This document shows, piece after piece, positions 34,343 through 42,655 of a stretch of 64,000 nt of DNA (the first letter of the stretch is position 1; each line of letters opens with the position of its first letter). The notes below the pieces were generated by a model. That model did no database searches, was not told the DNA's origin, and saw only the letters and a program-made list of their open reading frames with translations. Source of the stretch: Nocardia acidivorans NBRC 108247. Lineage in GTDB: Bacteria; Actinomycetota; Actinomycetes; Mycobacteriales; Mycobacteriaceae. A program made the position numbers and the translations under genes. The stretch lies in NCBI RefSeq assembly GCF_001625085.1, contig NZ_BDAW01000058.1, positions 1 through 64,000 on the forward strand. Reading direction: 5' to 3'.

Positions 34343-35602
34343 TCACCCTCGCTGTGCGAGGAAGGCGACCCGAACCTCGTCACCGGTGCGAACCTCGGTG
34401 ACCTCCGGATCGATCACGATCAGGCTGTTCGCCTCGGCCATGGTCGCCAGCAGATGAGACGACGCGCCATTCGGCCCGCCCAGCGGCTGCACCAGATAGT
34501 CGCCGGTCTGCTCATCACGCATGAGCTGTGCGCGCAGATAACCCCGCCGACCCGGAATGGAGGCGATCGGCAGAATCGTGCGCGCCCGCACCACCCGCCG
34601 CATGGGATGCCGGCGGCCCAGCGCGATGCGGATCAGCGGCCGTACCATCACCTCGAAAACCACCAGCGCGCCAACGGGATTCGACGGCAGCAGGAAGGTC
34701 GGCACCTCATCGCGGCCGAGCAGGCCGAAACCCTGCACCGAACCCGGATGCATGGCGACCCGGGTGATCTCCAGTTCGCCCAGACCCTCCAGCGCCTCGC
34801 GAATCTGCTCCGAGGCCCAGCCGCCCACCGCACCCGCGATCACCACGACCTCGGAGCGAACCAGTTGGCCCTCCACCACATCTCGCAGGCGTTTGGGATC
34901 GGCGCTGACAATGCCGACCCGGTTCACATCCGCGCCCGCGTCGCGTGCGGCGGCCGCCAGCGCGTAGGAGTTCACGTCGTAGACCTGACCCGGCCCGGGG
35001 GTGCGATCGATATCGACCAGCTCACCGCCGACCGAGAGCACCGACAGCCGCGGGCGCGGATGCACCAGCACCTTGTCCCGGCCCACCGCCGCGAGCAGAC
35101 CCACCTGCGCGGGCCCGATGATGGTTCCGGCGCGCACGGCCAGATCGCCGGGCTGCACATCATCGCCGATCCGGCGCACGTAATCGCCCGAGCGCACCGA
35201 CTCGTACACCTTCACCCGGGCCCGGCCGCCGTCGGTGAAATCAAGCGGCAGAACGGCATCCGCGAGCGTCGGCAGCGGCGCGCCGGTATCCACCCGCACG
35301 GTCTGGCGCGGCTGCAACCGGATCGGCTGCCGGGAACCGGCCGCCACCTCACCGACCACCGGCAGCGTCAGCTCGACGGGTTCGCCGTCTTCACCGCGAA
35401 TATCCGCGCCCGCGCCGGAGACGTCCACACTGCGCACGGCATAGCCGTCGATGGCGGCCTGATCGAAGCCCGGCAACGGCCGCTCGGTGACGACATCCTC
35501 GGCACACAGCAGTCCCTGGGCCTCGGAGATGGCGACCCGAACGGGCCGCGGCGCGACAGCCGCCGCGGTCACTTTGATCTGCTGATCCTCAACCGAGCGC
35601 AT
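34343..35602 (-). CDS. glp: Gephyrin-like molybdotransferase Glp (MoeA family)
   Basis: This 419-residue MoeA-family protein keeps the N-terminal GFDQAAIDGYAV signature and the overall four-domain length. Two active-site segments are altered. The usual TGDEL reads SVGGELVD (Asp replaced by Gly), and the usual GGVSVGxxD reads GAVGGWASEQ. This suggests lost or weakened molybdate-insertion activity and favours the divisome-associated Glp role known from corynebacteria, where Glp binds FtsZ and GlpR. It is the syntenic equivalent of moeA1 (Rv0994). It is ten bases from rimJ and follows galU, so one operon is likely. Confidence 0.88.
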   Translation of the reverse strand: MRSVEDQQIKVTAAAVAPRPVRVAISEAQGLLCAEDVVTERPLPGFDQAAIDGYAVRSVDVSGAGADIRGEDGEPVELTLPVVGEVAAGSRQPIRLQPRQTVRVDTGAPLPTLADAVLPLDFTDGGRARVKVYESVRSGDYVRRIGDDVQPGDLAVRAGTIIGPAQVGLLAAVGRDKVLVHPRPRLSVLSVGGELVDIDRTPGPGQVYDVNSYALAAAARDAGADVNRVGIVSADPKRLRDVVEGQLVRSEVVVIAGAVGGWASEQIREALEGLGELEITRVAMHPGSVQGFGLLGRDEVPTFLLPSNPVGALVVFEVMVRPLIRIALGRRHPMRRVVRARTILPIASIPGRRGYLRAQLMRDEQTGDYLVQPLGGPNGASSHLLATMAEANSLIVIDPEVTEVRTGDEVRVAFLAQRG

Positions 35603-35654
35603 GCCGCCCTTCCCTGGTCTCGCGCACTAGCCACACCCCGTCAGCGGCATCTTC

Positions 35655-36608
35655 TCACTCGTGCGAGGTGAGCTGCGGCTCGGTGCGATCACCCAGCCAT
35701 CCCGGTCCGAGCCGCTGCTCGAGCCACTCGCGCAGCGCGGGACCGTATTCCTCACGTTCCAAAGCGAAATCGACCGCAGCACGAAGATAGCCGCCCGGGT
35801 TGCCCAGATCGTGTCGCGACCCACGGTGCACCACAACGTGAACGGGATGTCCCTCGGAGATGAGCAGCGCGATGGCGTCGGTCAGCTGCAACTCACCGCC
35901 CGCGCCCGGGGTGATCCGGCGCAGTGCGTCGAAGATGGCGCGGTCCAACAGATATCGGCCCGCCGCCGCGAAGGTGGAGGGCGCCTGATCGCGCGGCGGC
36001 TTCTCCACCATGCCGTTGACCTTCAGCACATCCGCGCTCGCGCCGGGCAGGGTCTGCACATCGAAGACGCCGTACGCGCTGACCTCTTCCACGGGCACGT
36101 CGATGGCGCACAGCACCGAACCGCCGTAGGTCTGGCGCACCCGCGCCATGGCGCAGAGCACCCCGGAGGGCAGCACCAGATCATCGGGGAGCAGGACCGC
36201 GATGGCGTCCTCGTCGTCGTCGAGCACCGATTCCGCCTGTGCCACCGCATGTCCCAGGCCCAGCGGCTCCTCCTGCACCACCGAGGTGACATCGAGCAGC
36301 GCCGGGGCCTTGCGCACCTTGGCCAGCAGATGATGCTTACCGCGCTCCTCGAGCGTGCTCTCCAGCACCAGATCCTCGACGAAATGCGCTACCACGCCGT
36401 CTTTTCCGGGCGAGGTCACGATCACCAGCCGAGTGGCGCCGGAATCCGCGGCCTCGGCGGCGACCAATTCGATGCCCGGCGTGTCGACCACCGGCAGCAG
36501 CTCCTTGGGCACCGTCTTGGTCGCGGGCAGGAACCTCGTGCCGAGTCCCGCCGCGGGCACCACCGCGGTGCGGAAACACGACTCGGCTCCGCCGCCATTA
36601 GCTGTCAT
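35655..36608 (-). CDS. galU: UTP-glucose-1-phosphate uridylyltransferase GalU
   Basis: This 317-residue enzyme forms UDP-glucose from UTP and glucose-1-phosphate for trehalose, glycogen and wall-polysaccharide synthesis. It shows the nucleotide-binding AAGLGTRFLPATKTVPKELL, the substrate region EEPLGLGHAVAQAES, metal-site LLPDDLVL and GELQLTDAIALL. Its length is normal for GalU. It is the first gene of the galU-glp-rimJ-glpR run on the minus strand and divergent from the 5-FTHF cyclo-ligase, as in M. tuberculosis (Rv0993/Rv0992c). The 248-bp divergent region 36609-36856 shows no recognisable operator. Confidence 0.95.
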   Translation of the reverse strand: MTANGGGAESCFRTAVVPAAGLGTRFLPATKTVPKELLPVVDTPGIELVAAEAADSGATRLVIVTSPGKDGVVAHFVEDLVLESTLEERGKHHLLAKVRKAPALLDVTSVVQEEPLGLGHAVAQAESVLDDDEDAIAVLLPDDLVLPSGVLCAMARVRQTYGGSVLCAIDVPVEEVSAYGVFDVQTLPGASADVLKVNGMVEKPPRDQAPSTFAAAGRYLLDRAIFDALRRITPGAGGELQLTDAIALLISEGHPVHVVVHRGSRHDLGNPGGYLRAAVDFALEREEYGPALREWLEQRLGPGWLGDRTEPQLTSHE

Positions 36609-36856
36609 GAACTCACCCTATCCATCCGTCCGGTGCGTCGGCGCGGCCTCAGCACCGCCCCGACGTCCCCGAGAGCCTAAGCGTCCGCGCCGTACCGAGC
36701 GCACCGAACGCCGGACCGCGTGGACCGGATGCCATACCCGTAGGGCATCCGTACGACCCTTCCACCACTTCATACCCACTCCCGCCGTCGCGAACAGTGC
36801 CGCACGCCACACACCGGTGCGCGCGGGCCGGGCGCGGCGGCGCATATCGTGGGCGC

Positions 36857-37435
36857 GTGACTGGTATCCGGGACAAGGCGGCGTGGCGTGCGGAGATCCT
36901 CGCGCGGCGCGCGGCGCTGACCCCGGAGGTCCGGGAACGGGAGGCCGCGGCGCTCGCCGAGCGGATCGCGGCACTGCCGTGGCCGGACGCGACCTGGGTG
37001 TGCGCGTACGTCCCGGTGGGCAGTGAACCCGGATCGATCGCCATGCTGGACGCGCTGCGCGCGACCGGTGCGCGGGTGCTGCTGCCGGTGACGGGCGAGC
37101 CGGGTCCACTGTCCTGGGCGGAGTATCTGGGTCCGGAGCGCTTGCGGCGCGGGCGATTCGGGCTGCGCGAACCCGACGGCGAGCCGATCGCCGACGCCCT
37201 GGGACTGGCCGAGGTGATTATCATTCCGGCGCTCGCGGTGGATCGGCGCGGTAGTCGATTGGGGCGCGGTGCGGGTTATTACGATCGCAGTCTGGGTACA
37301 AGTCGCGCCGATGCCCGATTGGTCGCGGTGGTGCGCGACGATGAGGTTGTCGGCAATTTGCCCGAAGAGCCACACGACCATCGAATGGGATGGGCGCTGA
37401 CCCCGTTCGGTGGCCTGCGCGAGCTGGGCGAATGA
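36857..37435 (+). CDS. 5-formyltetrahydrofolate cyclo-ligase
   Basis: This 192-residue enzyme converts 5-formyl-THF plus ATP to 5,10-methenyl-THF, recycling an inhibitory folate. Typical segments are KAAWRAEILARRAAL (basic N-terminal helix), VCAYVPVGSEPGSIAML (formyl-folate site), and RGSRLGRGAGYYDRSLG (ATP-phosphate site). GTG 36857 is the start that places the basic helix at the N-terminus. The gene order galU / cyclo-ligase / ruc is conserved with M. tuberculosis Rv0993-Rv0991c. Transcription is divergent from galU. Confidence 0.92.
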   Translation: MTGIRDKAAWRAEILARRAALTPEVREREAAALAERIAALPWPDATWVCAYVPVGSEPGSIAMLDALRATGARVLLPVTGEPGPLSWAEYLGPERLRRGRFGLREPDGEPIADALGLAEVIIIPALAVDRRGSRLGRGAGYYDRSLGTSRADARLVAVVRDDEVVGNLPEEPHDHRMGWALTPFGGLRELGE

Positions 37436-37463
37436 CTGGGGAATTGATACCCGATTGGCAGTG

Positions 37464-37490
37464 TTGGCACTGCCAGCTGTAGAGTGCTAA
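37464..37490 (+). promoter_or_regulatory. CIRCE-type HrcA operator upstream of ruc
   Basis: TTGGCACTG (37464-37472), a 9-base spacer, and GAGTGCTAA (37482-37490) match the CIRCE consensus TTAGCACTC-N9-GAGTGCTAA in 16 of 18 arm positions with exact spacing. It ends 30 bases before the ruc ATG. The site predicts heat-shock control by HrcA, agreeing with reports that M. tuberculosis ruc is HrcA-regulated. Confidence 0.85.
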
Positions 37491-37520
37491 CTCGACGAAT
37501 ACCGTGGAGAGGTTTCACCG

Positions 37521-37847
37521 ATGCCTACTTACTCGTACGCCTGCACCGAGTGCGACAACAAGTTCGACATCGTGCAGTCCTTCTCCGATGACGCACTCAC
37601 CGTGTGCGATCGGTGCAATGGAAAGCTGCGCAAGCTCTTCAACTCGGTCGGCATCGTCTTCAAGGGCAGCGGCTTCTACCGTACCGACAGCCGCAACGGT
37701 TCCACCTCCAGCGAGCCCGCCAAGTCGACGTCCGGTTCGGAGAGCTCGAACGGATCCGCCCCGACCACCCCGAGCGCACCCTCGACCCCGAGCACCGGCA
37801 CCGCCGCGACCACGTCGAGCAGCTCGAGCAGCACCTCCGCCGCCTGA
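37521..37847 (+). CDS. ruc: FmdB-type zinc-ribbon protein, Ruc (redox-regulated chaperone) orthologue
   Basis: This 108-residue protein begins with a zinc ribbon: MPTYSYACTECDNKFDIVQS, then VCDRCNGKLRKLF, giving the four-cysteine site C8, C11, C29, C32. Residues ~55-108 are a disordered Ser/Thr/Pro/Ala tail. This matches M. tuberculosis Rv0991c (Ruc), whose zinc-bound cysteines form disulfides on oxidation and switch on chaperone activity with DnaK. Gene neighbours are also conserved. A CIRCE element in front predicts HrcA repression. ATG 37521 follows GAGAGG. Confidence 0.88.
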   Translation: MPTYSYACTECDNKFDIVQSFSDDALTVCDRCNGKLRKLFNSVGIVFKGSGFYRTDSRNGSTSSEPAKSTSGSESSNGSAPTTPSAPSTPSTGTAATTSSSSSSTSAA

Positions 37848-37936
37848 TCATCCACAGCCCGGAGTTATCCACAGCCGACCCTTTCCGAGCACTTTCGGGG
37901 GTCGGCTGAGCACTGCCCGGACCTAGGCTGCCCGGC

Positions 37937-38611
37937 ATGATCCGTTCGCGCACCACCGGTCCCGAGTCCGATCTCGGCCGCGGTTCCCCCGCCCTCCTGG
38001 TCGACCTGCGCCGCGCTCTCGCCGACGGCGTACTGCTGCGGCGCATTTCGGCCACACTGCTGCTGGTCTTCGCCGCGATACTCGCGGTGCGCGGCGATCC
38101 CGCCGATCGGCATACCGCGGTGCTGGTCGCCACGCGCGAACTGCCACCCGGTCATATCCTGGCCGCAGAGGATCTGCGCGTCGAACCGCGCGAGAGCATC
38201 GCACTGCCCGACGGCGCGATTCGCGAACCCGGCGCACTGCGCGGAGCCACCCTCACCGGCGCGGTCGCCCCGGGCGAGATCCTCACCGAACTGCGCGTCA
38301 TCGGTCCCCGGCTGGCCGCCGTGGCCGCGCACTCCCCCGATGCCCGCATCGTTCCGATTCGCCTGGCGGACAATGCCGTTGCCGATATCCTGCGCGCGGG
38401 CGACCGAGTGGACGTGGTCGCCGCCGAGGAGTCCGGCGGCGGGCGACCCGCCCGGCTGCTCGCCGCCGACGCGGCCGTGGTCCTGGCTCCCGGCGCGGAC
38501 GCCGCCCGCACCGGCGACGGTCGAATAGTGCTGGTGGCCCTGGACTCCCGGCGCGCCACCGCGGTGGCCGCGGCCTCACTGCGCACCGCGCTCACGGTCG
38601 TGTTCCACTGA
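37937..38611 (+). CDS. Membrane-anchored SAF-domain protein (CpaB/RcpC-like)
   Basis: This 224-residue protein has one membrane helix at ~34-50 (RRISATLLLVFAAILAV) and a SAF domain at ~58-128 (VLVATRELPPGHILAAEDLR, then PGALRGATLTGAVAPGEIL). A C-terminal CpaB/RcpC-type domain (~135-224, IVPIRLADNAVADILRAGDR, then VDVVAAEE) follows. These proteins are linked to Flp pilus assembly, but no pilus genes are nearby, and the position next to ruc matches Rv0990c. The role is unknown. It is 89 bases after ruc on the same strand. Confidence 0.82.
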   Translation: MIRSRTTGPESDLGRGSPALLVDLRRALADGVLLRRISATLLLVFAAILAVRGDPADRHTAVLVATRELPPGHILAAEDLRVEPRESIALPDGAIREPGALRGATLTGAVAPGEILTELRVIGPRLAAVAAHSPDARIVPIRLADNAVADILRAGDRVDVVAAEESGGGRPARLLAADAAVVLAPGADAARTGDGRIVLVALDSRRATAVAAASLRTALTVVFH

Positions 38612-38691
38612 CCCGGCCGATGGGTGAACTAGCATCCCCGATAGCGCATCACGCAGGCTCCACCCGCCTTCACGCAGAGGAGTTCTCGGCA

Positions 38692-39099
38692 ATGCTCAAG
38701 GGTTTCAAAGACTTTCTGCTTCGCGGCAATGTGGTCGATCTGGCCGTCGCGGTCGTCATCGGCACCGCATTCGTCGCCGTGGTCACCGCTTTCACCGATG
38801 GGATCATCACGCCGCTGCTCGCGGTGTTCGGCCGCAGCGGTGAACTGGGGCTCGGGTTTCAATTGGTGGCGGGAAAACCGGCGACCTTCATCGCCGTCGG
38901 ACCGATCATTACCGCCGCGCTCGACTTCCTCATCATCGCGGCGCTGCTCTACTTCATCCTGGTGCTCCCGGCCACCAAGGCCAAGACGCGCTGGGGCACC
39001 GCCGATACCGCCCTCACCGATAATCAACTGCTGGTTGAGATTCGAGATCTGCTCGCCGAAGGTCGTAATGGCAGTTCCGGCGGCAAGCACGAAAGCTGA
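38692..39099 (+). CDS. mscL: Large-conductance mechanosensitive channel MscL
   Basis: This 135-residue two-helix channel releases solutes on hypo-osmotic shock. The N-terminal MLKGFKDFLLRGNVVDLAVA amphipathic helix and TM1 (VVIGTAFVAVVTAFTDGIIT) are followed by a periplasmic loop and TM2 (ALDFLIIAALLYFILVL). A charged C-terminal helix (LLVEIRDLLAE) completes it. Homopentamer in the inner membrane. ATG 38692 follows GAGGAG. It sits as in M. tuberculosis, where mscL (Rv0985c) neighbours moaB2 and pepD; here two porin operons separate them. Confidence 0.95.
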   Translation: MLKGFKDFLLRGNVVDLAVAVVIGTAFVAVVTAFTDGIITPLLAVFGRSGELGLGFQLVAGKPATFIAVGPIITAALDFLIIAALLYFILVLPATKAKTRWGTADTALTDNQLLVEIRDLLAEGRNGSSGGKHES

Positions 39100-39135
39100 A
39101 GCTGTGCAGATGTTTCCGACAAACACCTGATTCAC

Positions 39136-39174
39136 ACGAATGGGCCCGGCGCGAAATGCGCCGGGCCCATTCGT
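39136..39174. terminator. Bidirectional terminator between mscL and the porin operon
   Basis: Arms 39136-39152 and 39158-39174 are exact 17-bp complements around GAAAT. It serves mscL (plus) and the porin gene ending at 39190 (minus). Confidence 0.9.
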
Positions 39175-39189
39175 CTTACGTTATGGCGA

Positions 39190-39870
39190 TCAGCCGAGGG
39201 AGAACGGCTGGCCCCACAGGGTGACCCAGGTGACCACGGTGTCGGTCTCGACCTCGACGCTGACGAAGGCACGCGCCTGGGCATAGCCCGCGCAGCCGTT
39301 CAGGCCGATGGTCTCGTCCGCCCAGGTGACAGAACCGCTGTTGCCACTGAACTTGTTGCGGACCTTGTGGACCTCGTTGCCGAAGTCGTCGGCCATTTCC
39401 TCATCGAGGACATAGAACGACTTCGCCTGGCCGGGGCCGAGATTCAGATTGCCGCCACCGGTGGCTCCGGCCTTCGGCGTGACATTGCCCTTCTCGTCCC
39501 AGGAAGCGCCGCCGGTCACGCCACCGCTGGTGTCGCCACCGGCGATGTTGACCTGGCAGCCGACCACGTAACCGGGGAAGATCTTGCCACCCGTGGCGCC
39601 GGGGGCGCCGGACAGCTGAACCTGCGCGGAGGCCGAGACCCACGCATTGCGATGCAGCGGAGTGGAACCCATGGACGGGCTGATATTGGCGGATTCGCCG
39701 ACCAGCTTGATGGTGACGACGGTGCCATCGGACAGGGTCTTGGAGATTTCGCCGCCCGGCAGCGGGACGAACGTATCAGCGTTGGCGGCGCCCGTGGAGA
39801 ACAGGCCAAGAGCGGCGGTTGCGACGGCGCCGACACCGGCCACCCGCGCCACAGTCTTACGGATGTTCAT
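39190..39870 (-). CDS. MspA/Nfp-family outer-membrane porin subunit (pair 1, second gene)
   Basis: This 226-residue porin has a signal peptide at residues 1-32 (MNIRKTVARVAGVGAVATAA, cleavage after ANA). The mature protein has MspA landmarks: DTFVPLPGGEISKTLSDGTV, then IFPGYVVGCQVNI, LNLGPGQ and CAGYAQARAFVSVEVETDTV. MspA proteins form octameric channels in the mycolate outer membrane. This subunit and the upstream gene (39935-40615) resemble NfpA/NfpB of Nocardia farcinica, which form one hetero-oligomeric cation-selective channel. The genes are 64 bases apart. A close paralogue lies 1726 bases upstream. Confidence 0.92.
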   Translation of the reverse strand: MNIRKTVARVAGVGAVATAALGLFSTGAANADTFVPLPGGEISKTLSDGTVVTIKLVGESANISPSMGSTPLHRNAWVSASAQVQLSGAPGATGGKIFPGYVVGCQVNIAGGDTSGGVTGGASWDEKGNVTPKAGATGGGNLNLGPGQAKSFYVLDEEMADDFGNEVHKVRNKFSGNSGSVTWADETIGLNGCAGYAQARAFVSVEVETDTVVTWVTLWGQPFSLG

Positions 39871-39934
39871 TACAGTTTTCCCTCGAGGGTTGATTTCGCT
39901 TGCGCGAGAAGTGATTTGGCGGTGGTGACCACTA

Positions 39935-40615
39935 TCAGCCGATGCTGAACGGCTGGCCGTACAGGGTGGTCTTGGAGTAGTGATCGCCGATGACCTCGAC
40001 GACGGTGTACGACCGCGCCTGGGCATAACCCGCGCAACCCTGGAGCTGGATTTCCGCATCCTGGTATTCGACCGAGTAGATACCCGGCTTCAGGATGTCC
40101 TTGGAATCGATCTGAACGAACTTGACCTGGCCCGGGCCGAGGTTGACACCGATGGAGCCGCCGACCGAGGCATCGCTGAGGCTGATGCCGCCGGAGAGTC
40201 CCGCGGTGATGGCGTTATCGGCGATGTTCACCTGGCAACCGACGATGTAGCCGGTGTTCAGCTGAGAAGTGCCGTGGGTGGAGGAATTGTTGGAGCCGTT
40301 GCCATTCGCGGGTCCGTTGTTCGGGCCTACGGTGCCTTCGGGAGTCTCGGTGACCTCGGCGACGGCATTGCCGCTGACCCACACGACACGACCCGCGCCA
40401 TTGGCGGAGAGCGACGGCGAAATGATGGCGTGTTCACCCGTACGGGTGATGGTGACAGTCCCACTGGGCGCAGCCTTCTGACCGTCCGGCAACGGTACGA
40501 AGGTATCGGCATTAGCAGCACCAGTCGAAAAAAGGCCGATGGCCACGGCCGCGGCCGCGCCGATACCCGCAATGCGGGCACCACGACGCAGACCGTGGGT
40601 GCGGTTCTCGCTCAT
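39935..40615 (-). CDS. MspA/Nfp-family porin subunit (pair 1, first gene)
   Basis: This 226-residue porin has a signal peptide (ARIAGIGAAAAVAIGLFSTG, cleavage after ANA near residue 36) and mature start DTFVPLPDGQKAAPSGTVTI. It differs from its partner by an insert GPNNGPANGNGSNNSSTHG near residues 102-120, likely a surface or constriction loop, and by IDSKDILKPGIYSVEYQDAE. The C-terminus ends TTLYGQPFSIG. ATG 40615 was chosen over an in-frame ATG four codons upstream because AGGGGA precedes it. It is cotranscribed with the 39190-39870 gene. Confidence 0.92.
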   Translation of the reverse strand: MSENRTHGLRRGARIAGIGAAAAVAIGLFSTGAANADTFVPLPDGQKAAPSGTVTITRTGEHAIISPSLSANGAGRVVWVSGNAVAEVTETPEGTVGPNNGPANGNGSNNSSTHGTSQLNTGYIVGCQVNIADNAITAGLSGGISLSDASVGGSIGVNLGPGQVKFVQIDSKDILKPGIYSVEYQDAEIQLQGCAGYAQARSYTVVEVIGDHYSKTTLYGQPFSIG

Positions 40616-40869
40616 ACTTCCCCTCATCAGGTTTCTTGCGGTCAACCTCGACCACCGAGGTTGAAAAGGGCTCTTGGGGAACCCCGGGTAAGTTTGTCGC
40701 CACATTGTTGCCGCTGTGTTACTGCTAACAAATTCTTAATGTGTAGCGACGCTGGGCACTTTACATCACCGCTGTGATCTGTGAGGTGTGAGAGAACCGA
40801 ATCCAGTGCAACCGCACAAGGTCCCGCGCCTATCCCGCATGTATGTCGAGAATGCCATGGATAGCAAAA

Positions 40870-40898
40870 GGGGCCCGGCGCTAAAAGCGCCGGGCCCC
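40870..40898 (-). terminator. Terminator of porin pair 2
   Basis: Arms 40870-40882 and 40886-40898 pair over 13 bp around AAA, followed on the minus strand by CTTTTGC. It lies 27 bases beyond the stop at 40925. The remaining 40616-40869 is the upstream region of porin pair 1. Confidence 0.88.
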
Positions 40899-40924
40899 CT
40901 TGGGCTTCCGCGGAGCGGGAGGAA

Positions 40925-41596
40925 TCAGCCGAGGCTGAAGGGCTGACCCCAGAGGGTCACCCAGGAGACCACGTTGTCGGTCTCGACCTCGACGCTCACG
41001 AAGGAGCGGGCCTGGGCGTAACCGCCGCAACCGGTCAGGCCGATGGTCTCGTCGGCCCAGGTGACCGAGCCGTTCGAGCCCTTGAACGCATTGCGAACCT
41101 TGTGCGCCTCGCTGCCGAAGTCATCGGCCTGCTCGAGATCGAGCACGTAGAACGAGCGCGACTGGCCGGGGCCCAGGGTCAGGTTGGCGCCGCTGGTGGC
41201 GCCGACCGACGGGCTCGAGCCATCCCAGTTCGCGCCGCCCTCGGCACCGCCGGTGGCGCCGCCACCGGAGATGTCGACCTGGCAACCCACCACGTAACCG
41301 GGGAAGATCTTGCCGCCGACGGCGCCGTTGGCACCGGACAGCTCGACCTGCGCGCTGCCCGAGACCCAGGCATTGCGGTGCACCGGGGTGGCGCCCATGG
41401 ACGGGTTGATATTGGCCGATTCGCCGACCATGCGAACGGTCACGACAGTGCCATCGGACAGCGTCTTGGTGAGTTCGCCACCGGGCAGCGGAACGAAGGT
41501 GTCGGCATTGGCGGCACCGGTGGAGAACAGGCCGAGCGCGGCGGTGGCGACGGCGGCGATACCGGCCGCCCGCGCCACAGACTTGCGGATGTTCAT
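40925..41596 (-). CDS. MspA/Nfp-family porin subunit (pair 2, second gene)
   Basis: This 223-residue porin is nearly identical in layout to the 39190-39870 product: signal peptide MNIRKSVARAAGIAAVATAA, mature DTFVPLPGGELTKTLSDGTV, IFPGYVVGCQVDISGG, and C-terminal VTLWGQPFSLG. Most differences fall in the Gly-rich loop around residues 128-145 (ATGGAEGGANWDGSSPSVGA), so the loop is diversifying between copies. Both cysteines (GCQV and TGCGGY) are conserved. It is 64 bases after its partner, the same spacing as in pair 1. Confidence 0.92.
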   Translation of the reverse strand: MNIRKSVARAAGIAAVATAALGLFSTGAANADTFVPLPGGELTKTLSDGTVVTVRMVGESANINPSMGATPVHRNAWVSGSAQVELSGANGAVGGKIFPGYVVGCQVDISGGGATGGAEGGANWDGSSPSVGATSGANLTLGPGQSRSFYVLDLEQADDFGSEAHKVRNAFKGSNGSVTWADETIGLTGCGGYAQARSFVSVEVETDNVVSWVTLWGQPFSLG

Positions 41597-41660
41597 TGGT
41601 ATATCCCTCTGGGGTCGAATTCGCTGAAGCGAGTTATGAATTAGCTGTTCAGACCGAACG

Positions 41661-42341
41661 TCAGCCGAGGCTGAACGGCTGCCCGTAGAGGGTGGTCTTG
41701 GAGTAGTGGTCGCCGATGACCTCGACGACGGTGTACGCGCGCGCCTGGGCGTAGCCGGCGCAGCCGTTCACCTGGATCTGAGCGTCCTGGTACTCGACCG
41801 AGTAGTGGCCCGCCTTCAAGATGTCCTTGCTGTCGATCTCGACAAACTTGACCTCACCCGGGCCGAGGTTCAGACCGACCGAGCCGCCGAGGGTGCCACC
41901 GCTGAGGTTGATGCCGCCCGAGACGCCGGCGGAGATCGCATTGCTCGCGATATCGACCTGGCAGCCGACGATGTAGCCGGTGGCCAGGTGCGAGGCGCCG
42001 TGGGTCGAGGAGTTGTTCGAACCCGGCAGGTTGGCGGCGCCGTTGTTCGGCCCGACCGTGCCCTCCGGAGTTTCGGCGACATCGGCGACCGCGTTGCCCG
42101 AGACCCACACCACGCGGCCCGCGCCATTGGCGGCCAGCGACGGCGAGATCAGGGCGTGCTCACCCGTGCGGGTGACGGTGACGGCTCCACCCGGAGCCAC
42201 CTTCTGACCGTCCGGCAACGGCACGAAGGTATCGGCATTGGCGGCGCCGGTCGACATCAGACCGAGCGCCACGGAGGCGGCAGCGCCGATGCCCGCAATG
42301 CGGACGGCGCGACGGACACCGCTGGTGCGGTTCTCGCTCAT
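41661..42341 (-). CDS. MspA/Nfp-family porin subunit (pair 2, first gene)
   Basis: This 226-residue paralogue of the 39935-40615 product starts MSENRTSGVRRAVRIAGIGA. It has the same GPNNGAANLPGSNNSSTHG insert and the same ending TTLYGQPFSLG. The upstream regions of the two pairs also align (CCCTCATCAGGTT...CGACCACCGA), so promoter and both genes were duplicated together with an offset of exactly 1726 bases between equivalent start codons. It should form the mixed channel with the 40925-41596 product, or with subunits of the other pair. Confidence 0.92.
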   Translation of the reverse strand: MSENRTSGVRRAVRIAGIGAAASVALGLMSTGAANADTFVPLPDGQKVAPGGAVTVTRTGEHALISPSLAANGAGRVVWVSGNAVADVAETPEGTVGPNNGAANLPGSNNSSTHGASHLATGYIVGCQVDIASNAISAGVSGGINLSGGTLGGSVGLNLGPGEVKFVEIDSKDILKAGHYSVEYQDAQIQVNGCAGYAQARAYTVVEVIGDHYSKTTLYGQPFSLG

Positions 42342-42655
42342 TAGTTCCCTCATCAGGTTCTCTCGCGTGCAGCTCCGACCACCGAAGCTGGCTCCGGGCC
42401 ACGCATTCCAATTCCCAATGAGCAAATGTCAAGCAGTCTGCTCAAACCCTTTGGACGCGTATGTTTATCGACCCGAGCGAGACACTAGCCACACCCGCAA
42501 CTATTTGGCAACAGATTGATAAACATGCGAATGCCGTGATGATTCGCCTCGGATGTGATATCCACCGCCGAGCGGGGAGAATGCCGCGCGCACTACGCGG
42601 GAATGCGATGGTGAGCACACTCAGCAGTGAGCGCGCTCAGCCGAATCGCGATGGA

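Larger units (their letters stand above)
39190..42405. repeat. Tandem duplication of a two-gene porin operon
   Basis: Equivalent starts are 1726 bases apart (39870/41596 and 40615/42341), intergenic spacing is 64 bases in both, and ~60 bases upstream of each first gene also align. Each copy kept its own terminator. The 42406-42655 interval beyond contains a promoter-length, relatively AT-rich stretch with no gene. Confidence 0.85.

Noticed and set aside
37460-37490. groES/groEL promoter
   Set aside because: The CIRCE-type element is real, but no chaperonin gene follows; ruc does.
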